In this document: positions 1 to 7,156 of the stretch, one piece after another
Numbering within the stretch: the stretch's first letter is position 1
Layout: the number at the start of each line of letters is the position of its first letter
Source: JBFLYZ01 sp040756415
GTDB lineage: Bacteria > Bacteroidota > Bacteroidia > JADZBD01
Assembly: GCA_040756415.1 (NCBI GenBank)
Contig: JBFLYZ010000091.1
Coordinates: 1 to 10,594 of the forward strand
Reading direction: 5' to 3'
DNA: 10,594 nt
Program-made: the position numbers and the translations under genes
The notes under the pieces: generated by a model
The model's input: only the letters and a program-made list of their open reading frames with translations
Database searches by the model: none
What the model was told of the DNA's origin: nothing

Positions 1-2881
1 CGGGCTGGACCTTTACGACCCCGGTAAAGATGGTTTTATCCACTTCACTCCCGATGAAAAAAATCCCGGTGGCATCGCTACTTCCCAGGTCAAAGACATT
101 CGTGAGGACAAGGGCGGCATACTTTGGTTCACCTGCTGGAATGGCAGCGGAAAGGGAGAACTGCAGAAGCTGGACCCCGAAAAGAAAGAGTTCATTACGA
201 TAGACCGCAGCAGGATATTCACGCCCGAAGGCAAGCCCCTTTTGTCGGGCGCCAAACACGGCCTGGATCTTATCCATAAGGTTTTCATCGACCGTGATGA
301 CAATGTCTGGTACGCCACGTACCTGGGCATCTATAAATATGTGCCATCCGAAGGCGCCTTTTACCGGTACTACAGCGATGAGGAAGATCAGACCGGTATC
401 AGCTTCAATAACATCCGATCCATCGCCCAGGATAAGTATGGCGAGCTGTGGATGGGCAGCCTGGGAGGAGGATTGAACCGATTCAACCCGAAGACCGGTA
501 AGTTCACGGTATACGCCTTCGATTATAATAACAACAGCAGCATCAGCGATAACCTCATCCGGGGCATTTACATCGATAAACAGGAAAGGATATGGATAGG
601 CACCTTTACCGGTGGGGTCAATATCATCGATCCCATCAAGCAGGAGTTCAGGCTGATCCATAACGATACCCTGAAAGTGAAGTTTGCCGATAAATCCGGT
701 CAGACCAATAAGATCAACTCTTTCGTGGTGGCCGATAACAACCTGCTGTACGCGCAGAGCGGCTCCGGCCTGTCGGAGTACAATTATCAGAACGGCAAAT
801 TGCAACAGGTCTATAAACCGCCTTCTGATGATTATACGCGCATGGCCATCTCCTATTTCGATGGAAAGTTATATGGCAGGCGCTGGGGCTTTTTCGCTTC
901 CTTCGATACGCGTACTAAGAAATGGAGCGGTAACCTGGGTGTGGGAAACTGGTCACCTGGTCACCGCGGATCCGTTACTCCCCTTTATATGTGCCGCACA
1001 AAGGACAATCGGGTAGCGGTATGTACCTATTTCAAGGGTATAGGCTATATGGATACGAAGACGGATTCCATCGCTTATGTAGATATAAGACGGCCGGCCA
1101 TCCCCATCTCCCATATCAATACCTCATTCGCTTCTTTCTACCTGCTGGGTACGCTCGATTCGGGGCTTTATGTAATGTCGAACGAACATTCCGTGATCAG
1201 GCACTTGTTCAGGGATACGGCTGCTGACGGCACAGCGCTGGCGGACAGGGAGATCTTGCTCACTTTTAAGGACAGCAAAGGCCATACCTGGGTTTCCACA
1301 AAAGCAAGCCTGCACTGGCTGGATACGTCCACCTTCAAACTAGGTCCTACACCGCTGCACGAGATCCTGAAGGGCGAGGCCGTATTCAGCATTGCGGAAG
1401 ATAAGAATGCCAATATCTGGCTTCTTACCGAGACCCGCCTGTTCAAATACAATACAACAACAAAGCGTGTCATTGAATTCGATGCCTCGCTGGGCCTTCT
1501 ATCGCGCAAGTTCGTGGATAAGATAGAGCAGGATAAGAACGGCTATTTTTTCCTGGCAAGTTCAGAGGGTATAGTCAAATTCAAACCGGAGAACCTGGCG
1601 GAGCCGGAGCGGGCGCCCCAGTTGCTCATCTCCTCAGTGAAATTGTTCGGTAAGGACTACGCTTCCGATTCTTCTGCATTTATCAAGCGTTCCTATGTGT
1701 TCGACTACTTTAATAATTCCATTTCCTTTGCGTTCGGCTGCATGGACCTTTCCAACCAGAAGAAGGTGAGGTATTACTACAGGCTGAGCGGCAGCGGCAA
1801 CGATACCGCCTGGGTGGATTGCGGCAACAATACCCTGGCCTCCTTCAACAACCTGGAGCCGGGGGAATATACTTTCCAGGTGAGAAGTATAAGTTCTTTC
1901 GGGCTTGTATCGCATACCGCACCGGTACGCCTGGTCATCCTGCCCCCTTTCTGGAAGACCAACTGGTTCTATGCTCTCTGTATCCTGGCCTCGGCCGGAT
2001 TGATCTACGGTTACATCAGGTACCGCGAGCGGGTGCTGCAAAAGGAAAAGAACAAATTGGAAAGGATCGTGACCGAGCGCACAGCCGAGGTGGTGATGCA
2101 GAAGGAGATCATCGAGCAGAAGAACAAGGAGATGACGGACAGCATACACTACGCGCGCACCATTCAGGAGGCCATTTTGCCCCCCAAGGAGCTGTTTGAA
2201 AGCTGCTTCAGCGAGAATTTTATTTTGTTCAGGCCGAAAGACATCGTGAGCGGTGATTTTTACTGGATTTCGAAGCATGATGATACGGTGTATTACGCTA
2301 CGGCCGATTGTACGGGCCACGGAGTGCCGGGCGGCTTTATGTGCATGCTGGGCAGCAGCCTCCTTAATGAAACCGTGGATGAGATGGGCATTACCGAGCC
2401 TTCGCGGATACTGGAGCACCTCAGCGAACGGATGATGGTATCGCTGAAGCAATCGGGCAGCGAGGTGAAAAGCCGTGACGGCATGGACCTGAGTTTCTGC
2501 CGCGTAGACCTGAAGAACATGGTGCTCACCTACTCGGGCGCCAACAACGGGGTGTACATCGTGCGCAACGGCATCATCACCCACAACGATGCCACCAAGC
2601 AGCCCATTGGCATACACAGCGGGGAGCGCAAGCGGTTCGAGCAATTTGAAGTGAAGCTCAGGAAAGGCGATATCATTTACAGCTATACCGATGGCTATGC
2701 CGACCAGTTCGGGGGTGATAAAGGCAAAAAGCTGAAATGGTCCAACCTGGAAAAGCTCATCTTAATGCACTGGCAAAAGCCCATGTACGAGCAACTGGCC
2801 GAGCTGGAGGCTATGTTCGAGAAATGGAAGGGCCCTCATGAACAGGTAGATGATGTGTTGATAATAGGAATCAAGATATAA
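1..2881 (+). CDS. Propeller/Y_Y_Y sensor with C-terminal SpoIIE-type PP2C phosphatase (5' end outside window)
   Basis: The frame starting at base 2 is open from the window edge to TAA at 2879-2881, about 959 residues, so the true start lies upstream; the TTG at 242 is internal. The first ~560 residues hold at least seven two-component-regulator propeller blades with the D-x-x-G-x-x-W pattern (for example EDKGGILWF, QDKYGELWMG, IDKQERIWIG, EDKNANIWLL). A Y_Y_Y domain follows (about 1700-1945), then one membrane helix (about 1955-2020) and a charged coiled coil (about 2030-2150). The C-terminus is a SpoIIE/PP2C phosphatase with metal-binding acidic motifs SGDFYW (2249-2266), ADCTGHGVPGG, YTDGYADQ and QVDDVLIIG. 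No histidine kinase or DNA-binding domain is visible. By family knowledge, the periplasmic propeller senses a ligand and the cytoplasmic phosphatase dephosphorylates a partner protein, often an anti-sigma-factor antagonist. Ligand and partner are not shown here. Confidence 0.93.
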   Translation, partial: GLDLYDPGKDGFIHFTPDEKNPGGIATSQVKDIREDKGGILWFTCWNGSGKGELQKLDPEKKEFITIDRSRIFTPEGKPLLSGAKHGLDLIHKVFIDRDDNVWYATYLGIYKYVPSEGAFYRYYSDEEDQTGISFNNIRSIAQDKYGELWMGSLGGGLNRFNPKTGKFTVYAFDYNNNSSISDNLIRGIYIDKQERIWIGTFTGGVNIIDPIKQEFRLIHNDTLKVKFADKSGQTNKINSFVVADNNLLYAQSGSGLSEYNYQNGKLQQVYKPPSDDYTRMAISYFDGKLYGRRWGFFASFDTRTKKWSGNLGVGNWSPGHRGSVTPLYMCRTKDNRVAVCTYFKGIGYMDTKTDSIAYVDIRRPAIPISHINTSFASFYLLGTLDSGLYVMSNEHSVIRHLFRDTAADGTALADREILLTFKDSKGHTWVSTKASLHWLDTSTFKLGPTPLHEILKGEAVFSIAEDKNANIWLLTETRLFKYNTTTKRVIEFDASLGLLSRKFVDKIEQDKNGYFFLASSEGIVKFKPENLAEPERAPQLLISSVKLFGKDYASDSSAFIKRSYVFDYFNNSISFAFGCMDLSNQKKVRYYYRLSGSGNDTAWVDCGNNTLASFNNLEPGEYTFQVRSISSFGLVSHTAPVRLVILPPFWKTNWFYALCILASAGLIYGYIRYRERVLQKEKNKLERIVTERTAEVVMQKEIIEQKNKEMTDSIHYARTIQEAILPPKELFESCFSENFILFRPKDIVSGDFYWISKHDDTVYYATADCTGHGVPGGFMCMLGSSLLNETVDEMGITEPSRILEHLSERMMVSLKQSGSEVKSRDGMDLSFCRVDLKNMVLTYSGANNGVYIVRNGIITHNDATKQPIGIHSGERKRFEQFEVKLRKGDIIYSYTDGYADQFGGDKGKKLKWSNLEKLILMHWQKPMYEQLAELEAMFEKWKGPHEQVDDVLIIGIKI

Positions 2882-2983
2882 AACAAGGTAACGCCTTTTG
2901 GAGATATGTATTCCAATCGTATTCGCTAGAATGAACCGTTATCCCTTTTCAACGGGCTATTCCGTACGACTGGATGCACGATA

Positions 2984-4843
2984 TCAGAAATCAGTATACT
3001 CCTGAAACATCACCTGCAAATAGCTCCTGCCTTCCTTTTCCAGCCGCGCTTTCTCCTGCGCTGATCTTGTCTTCTCGAAATAATAGAAGCGCGATGAGTG
3101 CGAGTAAACGATGTATTGCTCCGGCCGTATCCAGCCAAAGCCATCGGTGGTCTCGAAGTAAGCGAACTCGGGCGTATAAGGGTTGAAAAGATCTTTGCTC
3201 CATGTGTAACGCCTGGCGGGAAGATCCAGTTGTTTCAGCAAAGTGGCCGCCAGATCGACCTGTGAGCAGAGCCCGTTATGCTTATAGCCCCTGAACTCCT
3301 CTTTGATCACCTCGCCCCAGAACACCATGGGTATTTTCCGGTACTCGGGCTGGTTGATGCTCCAGTGCCTGGGCGACCGGTGGCTGTGATCGGGTATGAA
3401 GATAAAGAGCGTATTGCCGAACCATTTTTCTTTCCTGGCCTTTCGCATGAACTCGCCCAGTTCATGGTCAGCGTAATGCACCCCGTTCACGTAAGGCCGC
3501 TCATCGCCTCCAAATCCCAGCTTGTATTCGGCCGGGATATCGTAGGGCGCATGGCTGCTCAGGGTAAACTGCGCGGAAAAGAAAGGCTGCTTTTTGCCGC
3601 GCAGCTCCTGCAGTTGCCTCTCCAGGGCGAACTCATCGTGCACGCCCAGTTTGCCCCGGGGCACCTCGCTAGCGAAATCCTTTTCCTCGATGATCTTATC
3701 GAATTTATTGTAGTAGATAAAGGCCTTGATGTTGCCGTAGCTGAGCTGCCCACCGAACATGAATGCGGTGGTATAGCCCGCGGCAGCCATTTCGTTGGTG
3801 ATACAGGGCAGATGCGTGTACTTGCTTGGCTGGGCGATGATGGATGTGGCGGGCTGGGCGGGAAAGGCGCTCAGGATGGCTGCCATGCCCTGGTCGGATA
3901 CGCTCCCGCTGGCATAGCAATTTTGGAAGCTGATGCCTTCGCTGGCGAGCTTTTCCAGGTTGGGAGCCACGCTGTCGTAGCCGCCCAGGCTTTTTAAGAG
4001 ATCGGCCGACCAGCCTTCAAGAATGAAGAGCATGATGTTCGGCCGGTTGGTGGTAAGTATCTTAACGGTCGTATCCTTTTCCACTGCGTGCAGCTCCGCC
4101 ACGGTCTTCTTCGCCTCTTCCAGCGGGTAATACTGGTAAGGATTCCCGTTCAGCACCTTGTTGTTCTCGATGATGCTGTGCATCAGGTTCCATCCCGTGT
4201 TCACAGCCGCCAGGTTGAGGATATTATACTTGGAGAAATAGGCATCGCTCTGCTGTATGGGTATCTGCTGGGTAGTGCCCCGTATGGCCAGGAAAAGCAA
4301 GGCGGGAGCAAGGATGAAAAAGGAAAGCGAGGTGACGGTATGGCGCTCCTGACCGGGAAGGCGGGCCAGCCCTATTTTCTTATGGAGGTAAATGCCAAGC
4401 CAGCTTACAGCGGCCAGGCCGATAAGAGACAGGATGAGGAATGAGGTGCGCGCGCTGCCGAATACCTCGGTGAGGTCGACCATGTGCCGCACATCGCGGT
4501 AGCTGATCTTGGTCCCGTATTCGTTATAGATCTCGATCTCAGAAAGGCTGAACACGCAGTATGCAACGATGAGCACGATGGTATAGACCCGGCTGATCCG
4601 GATAAATATATTCCTGGGATAGAAAGAAGCGGCCAGGAACAGGAAGAAAGGCAGGATGAGGAAATAACCCGCCATCGACATGTCGAGCGAAAGGGCGTAC
4701 CCGTACAAGCGGATCGTTTCCCCGAAGGGAATGGTCCCGATCTCGTCCAGGTTGGCGAGCACGAAAAGGGTGCGGCAGATAAAGAAGAGCAGCAGCCAGA
4801 AGAGAAATTCGCGCAGGAAATAAAGCGGAAGTCTTTTGCCCAT
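2984..4843 (-). CDS. LtaS-like membrane sulfatase-fold enzyme (probable phosphoglycerol/phosphoethanolamine transferase)
   Basis: The product has 619 residues from the ATG at 4843. A TTG at 4855 would add four residues but lies inside the promoter -7 element, so ATG is preferred. Five hydrophobic segments (roughly 4-30, 56-76, 84-103, 131-152, 172-188) precede a large extracytoplasmic domain, the LtaS/MdoB architecture. Expected alkaline-phosphatase-superfamily residues are present: metal ligand E276 in FILEGW, probable nucleophile S316 in VSDQGMAAIL, H431 in SSHAPY, and metal ligands D485/H486 in PDHSH. Related bacterial proteins usually read RSDKG and DHGH at these sites; here they are VSDQG and DHSH. 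Family enzymes move phosphoglycerol or phosphoethanolamine from phospholipid onto envelope glycans or lipids. The acceptor is unknown, and a Gram-negative host makes true lipoteichoic acid unlikely. The gene is convergent with the sensor and divergent from the epimerase-CBS gene. Confidence 0.88.
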   Translation of the reverse strand: MGKRLPLYFLREFLFWLLLFFICRTLFVLANLDEIGTIPFGETIRLYGYALSLDMSMAGYFLILPFFLFLAASFYPRNIFIRISRVYTIVLIVAYCVFSLSEIEIYNEYGTKISYRDVRHMVDLTEVFGSARTSFLILSLIGLAAVSWLGIYLHKKIGLARLPGQERHTVTSLSFFILAPALLFLAIRGTTQQIPIQQSDAYFSKYNILNLAAVNTGWNLMHSIIENNKVLNGNPYQYYPLEEAKKTVAELHAVEKDTTVKILTTNRPNIMLFILEGWSADLLKSLGGYDSVAPNLEKLASEGISFQNCYASGSVSDQGMAAILSAFPAQPATSIIAQPSKYTHLPCITNEMAAAGYTTAFMFGGQLSYGNIKAFIYYNKFDKIIEEKDFASEVPRGKLGVHDEFALERQLQELRGKKQPFFSAQFTLSSHAPYDIPAEYKLGFGGDERPYVNGVHYADHELGEFMRKARKEKWFGNTLFIFIPDHSHRSPRHWSINQPEYRKIPMVFWGEVIKEEFRGYKHNGLCSQVDLAATLLKQLDLPARRYTWSKDLFNPYTPEFAYFETTDGFGWIRPEQYIVYSHSSRFYYFEKTRSAQEKARLEKEGRSYLQVMFQEYTDF

Positions 4844-4852
4844 ATCCGCAGG

Positions 4853-4860
4853 CAAAGTTA
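4853..4860 (-). promoter_or_regulatory. Bacteroidota -7 promoter element for the LtaS-like gene
   Basis: The minus strand reads TAACTTTG, a perfect match to the Bacteroidota -7 consensus TAnnTTTG. It ends 9 nt before the ATG at 4843. A weak -33 candidate (GTTT, 4883-4880) lies 19 nt upstream, within the usual spacing. Transcription would begin only a few bases before the ATG, giving a leaderless or nearly leaderless message. Confidence 0.6.
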
Positions 4861-4909
4861 GGGTTTTTCAAAGGCGCTTAAACGGGATCTCCCTTTTAAT
4901 CTGTGGTAA

Positions 4910-4954
4910 TCTGTGTCCTCTGTGGTGAAATCTTTTTGACACGGAGGACACGGA
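4910..4954. repeat. Long imperfect inverted repeat between divergent genes
   Basis: Arm 4910-4924 (TCTGTGTCCTCTGTG) pairs with 4940-4954 over 15 positions: 13 Watson-Crick pairs and two T-G positions that become G-U wobbles in plus-strand RNA. The loop is 15 nt and contains TTTTT. A further partial copy of the left motif (CTGTGG) sits at 4901-4906. It resembles the CTCTGTGG/ACACGGAG type of intergenic dispersed repeat I recall from environmental bacterial genomes; that link is memory, not a search. If plus-strand transcription starts at the element at 4986, the hairpin lies upstream of the message and would act as DNA or be a repeat relic. Confidence 0.7.
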
Positions 4955-4985
4955 GTTTCGCAGAGCGGACGCTCGGATTTTCTGT

Positions 4986-4993
4986 TAACTTTG
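4986..4993 (+). promoter_or_regulatory. Bacteroidota -7 promoter element for the epimerase-CBS operon
   Basis: TAACTTTG is a perfect TAnnTTTG match and the same 8-mer as the divergent promoter element. Only 8 nt separate it from the ATG at 5002, so the message should be leaderless or nearly so. No convincing -33 TTG was found at the usual spacing. It is the only promoter candidate I can see for the plus-strand gene run that follows. Confidence 0.6.
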
Positions 4994-5001
4994 TTTCCCG
5001 T

Positions 5002-6009
5002 ATGAAGATCTCCGCTTCCCTGTATTCGGGCAAGAATAAATCCCTCGCTGAGCTGGTAAAGGAATTGGACGGGCATAATGTGGATTACTTCCACATCGAT
5101 TGCAACGATGATCCGAAGGTGTTTTCCGATATAAAGGCCATACGCCAGATCAGCAAAACCCCGGTCGACCTGCATATCATCAGCTCGGAGCCCGAAAAAT
5201 ACTTCCAGGGCATCAGCGAGAATAAGGTGGAGCTGGTTACTTTTCAATACGAAAATCTAAAGAGCGGTATAAATGTTCCAGATGGGCTTAAGGCAAAACT
5301 GGGCCTGGCTATCATCTCCGAGACCGATATTGACGTATTTGAAAAATATAAGGACCGGTTCGATTTCATTCTTTTCATGACCACGGTGCCCGGGCAGAGC
5401 GGGGGCAGATTCAACAAGGAGAATTTTTCCAAGATCCGCGAGTTCCGGCAAAAGTACCCGGATAAGAAAATACATGTGGATGGCGGTGTGAACGCGGATG
5501 TATCGTTCGTGCTGCGCAACATGGGCGTATATTCCGTGGTGTCGGGCTCTTACCTGGTGAACTCTGACTTAGTGGGCAACGCGCTTCATAACCTGCGCAG
5601 CGATTATTACGTGCCTTCCGGCATGCACGTGAGAGACATCATGCTCAGCCGCGAGGAGACCCCGGCCATACAGGAAAGTTCGGCCTCGTTTGCCGATGTG
5701 CTGAACACCATCGACAGGTACAACCTGGGATTCACCACGGTGACTGACGGAAGCGGCAGGCTGGCGGGCATCATCAGCAATGCGGATGTGCGTAAAGGGC
5801 TGATCAGGAAGATCAGCGACCTTAACCAGGTAAAGGTGGGCGATATCATCAACCGAAACCCCGTGAAGGTGTATGATGATTATACCATCACGGAAATGAT
5901 CGAGTTCATCAAGAATACCCGGTACAATATCCTATATTTGCCCGTGGTTGACAGGCAAAATAATCTGACCGGGGCGATCACGTTCACGAATCTTATCAAA
6001 GGGGAATGA
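5002..6009 (+). CDS. Ribulose-phosphate-3-epimerase-like TIM barrel fused to a CBS-domain pair
   Basis: The product has 335 residues. The frame is open further upstream, but ATG 5002 is chosen because the barrel's first strand (MKISASLYSG) begins there and the promoter element lies just before it. Residues 1 to about 203 match the ribulose-phosphate-3-epimerase fold. All four metal/catalytic positions are kept: H31 and D33 (FHIDCND), H58 (VDLHII) and D160 (HVDGGV). Phosphate-site glycines remain as PGQSGG (130-135) and SGS (181-183). The usual MDGxFVPN loop is absent, replaced by NDDPKVF. Residues about 208-335 form two CBS motifs closest in feel to those on KdsD/KpsF arabinose-5-phosphate isomerases. 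The first keeps the nucleotide-binding S-x-x-D (GIISNAD); the second has T-x-x-N. Likely a sugar-phosphate epimerase or isomerase under adenine-nucleotide control. It heads a run with DAHP-synthase-like and KdsC-like genes. Fold call is strong; substrate is unknown. Confidence 0.87.
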   Translation: MKISASLYSGKNKSLAELVKELDGHNVDYFHIDCNDDPKVFSDIKAIRQISKTPVDLHIISSEPEKYFQGISENKVELVTFQYENLKSGINVPDGLKAKLGLAIISETDIDVFEKYKDRFDFILFMTTVPGQSGGRFNKENFSKIREFRQKYPDKKIHVDGGVNADVSFVLRNMGVYSVVSGSYLVNSDLVGNALHNLRSDYYVPSGMHVRDIMLSREETPAIQESSASFADVLNTIDRYNLGFTTVTDGSGRLAGIISNADVRKGLIRKISDLNQVKVGDIINRNPVKVYDDYTITEMIEFIKNTRYNILYLPVVDRQNNLTGAITFTNLIKGE

Positions 6010-6013
6010 AGTA

Positions 6014-6146
6014 GATTAAGTATCAGGTATTAAGTATCAGGTATCGGGTATCAGGTATCGGGTTTCAGGTATCGGGTATCAGGTATCAGGTATCGGGTAT
6101 CAGGTATCAGGTAGTCAGTAACAGGTAACAGGATTCAAGTATCGGG
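6014..6146 (+). repeat. Heptanucleotide tandem array, unit TATC(A/G)GG, 19 units
   Basis: Nineteen consecutive 7-base units stay in exact register with no insertion or deletion. The core units are TATCAGG and TATCGGG, while the edges carry diverged units (GATTAAG, TATTAAG, TAGTCAG, TAACAGG, ATTCAAG). Units 9-11 (6070-6090) and 12-14 (6091-6111) form two identical 21-base blocks. The array fills almost all of the 143-nt gap between the epimerase-CBS stop and the next ATG at 6153. I see no TAnnTTTG promoter element, Shine-Dalgarno motif or open frame within it. Effects on expression of the downstream gene are inference. Confidence 0.95.
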
Positions 6147-6152
6147 AATCAT

Positions 6153-7154
6153 ATGATCATTAAGCTAAAAAAAGAAGTTGACGAAAAGAAGGCGAACGAG
6201 CTGGCGAGGGAATTGCAGGCCTTCGTGGTAAGGCAGAACGGCTCTGCGGTGCTGGTCACGCCTTCGAAGGTAAAGGAACTGGAAGAACGTTTCAGGCCTT
6301 TTGCCGAGAGCTCCATCGCCTTTGCAGACGACATTCAGTTGGCCAGCAGGAAATTCATCCCGCACACGCGCGAAATAAAGATCAGCGACCAGGTCGTCAT
6401 CGGTGGCGCTGCCGGCAATTCGGTGGTCATCACCGGCCCCTGTTCGGTAGAATCGGAGGAGCAGATAGAGCAATGTGCGCAGCTTTGCGTAAAGCTGAAC
6501 GTGAAAATACTGCGTGCCGGTGCATTTAAGCCCCGTACCTCGCCTTATACTTTCCAGGGTATGGGCGTAGAAGGCCTGAAGCTGCTCGATAAGATGCGCG
6601 TTAAATACGGGCTGAAGATCATTTCGGAGGTGCGCGACAGCACGCACGTGGGCGAGATCATCGAATACGCTGACATCGTACAGATAGGCGCCAAATCCAT
6701 GTATGACCATGGCATACTGAAGGCCTGCGCCAGAACCGGCAAGCCCGTGCTCCTGAAACGCGGTTTCGGCACCACGGTGCAGGAATTCGTGCAGGCGGCC
6801 GAGTTCATCCTTTCGGGCGGTAATGAGAACGTGATACTTTGCGAGCGGGGCATACGTACCTTCGAAACCAAAACACGCTTCACCCTCGATCTGTGCGGGG
6901 TGGCTTGGCTGAAGGAGCATACCAACCTGCCCATTATACTGGATCCGAGCCATGCCATCGGTTATGCCTATGGCGTAGCCGATCTTTCGCGCGCCTGTAT
7001 GGCCATGGGCGTAGAAGGCCTGCTGATCGAGACCCATCCCAACCCGGCCGTGGCCAAATCGGATGCCTCGCAGCAGCTCAACTTCGAGCAGTTCACCAGG
7101 TTGTATCATTCGCTTGCCGCGGTGGCCCAGGCCGTGGGAAGAAACATCATCTGA
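6153..7154 (+). CDS. aroF: 3-deoxy-7-phosphoheptulonate (DAHP) synthase-like enzyme, type I-beta
   Basis: The product has 333 residues; the ATG at 6153 is the only start after the in-frame stop at 6126. Family enzymes condense phosphoenolpyruvate with erythrose 4-phosphate at the entry to aromatic biosynthesis. Residues 1 to about 68 occupy the place of the ferredoxin-like regulatory domain of T. maritima-type enzymes, and the rest is the catalytic barrel. Hallmarks are GPCSVES with metal ligand C97, KPRTSPYTFQG (126-136), LLKRGF, CERGIRTFET (230-239), H267 in DPSHAIG, E293 in IETHPNP and D304 in AKSDASQ. KPRTS and CERGIRTFET favour DAHP synthase over Kdo8P synthase. Oddities: the usual GRRDLV after DPSH is GYAYGV, the GARNxQNF segment is GAKSMYDH, and the regulatory-domain T-x-IG motif is not visible. 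It follows the heptamer array and sits 2 nt before a KdsC-like phosphatase, so a related ulosonate-forming reaction is possible. Family is certain, exact substrate less so. Confidence 0.9.
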   Translation: MIIKLKKEVDEKKANELARELQAFVVRQNGSAVLVTPSKVKELEERFRPFAESSIAFADDIQLASRKFIPHTREIKISDQVVIGGAAGNSVVITGPCSVESEEQIEQCAQLCVKLNVKILRAGAFKPRTSPYTFQGMGVEGLKLLDKMRVKYGLKIISEVRDSTHVGEIIEYADIVQIGAKSMYDHGILKACARTGKPVLLKRGFGTTVQEFVQAAEFILSGGNENVILCERGIRTFETKTRFTLDLCGVAWLKEHTNLPIILDPSHAIGYAYGVADLSRACMAMGVEGLLIETHPNPAVAKSDASQQLNFEQFTRLYHSLAAVAQAVGRNII

Positions 7155-7156
7155 AC

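Noticed and set aside
1634..2644. Long open frame (336 codons) on the minus strand
   Set aside because: It lies wholly inside the sensor-phosphatase gene, whose domains are clear; the translation has no recognisable motifs and is explained by codon bias.
2898..2955. Small inverted repeats between the convergent genes (TTGGA/TCCAA and CCGTT/AACGG)
   Set aside because: Stems are only about 5 bp and neither is followed by a T tract in either direction, so a terminator call is not supported, although termination must occur in this 102-bp gap.
3278..3997. 239-codon plus-strand frame antisense to the LtaS-like gene
   Set aside because: No recognisable protein features, and it overlaps the catalytic domain of a clear gene.
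4903..5001. Upstream extension of the epimerase-CBS frame by 33 codons
   Set aside because: It would translate through the inverted repeat and the promoter element, and RPE homology begins exactly at ATG 5002.
6014..6146. CRISPR array
   Set aside because: The units are contiguous 7-mers with no spacers and no cas genes nearby.
6153..7154. Kdo8P synthase (KdsA) as the primary call
   Set aside because: KPRTSPYTFQG, CERGIRTFET and the N-terminal extension are DAHP synthase type I-beta features; the KdsA FDKANRSS motif is absent.
6839..7156. Upstream extension of the KdsC-like frame into the DAHP synthase gene
   Set aside because: It overlaps a clear gene in another frame; KdsC length and motifs fit the start at 7157.
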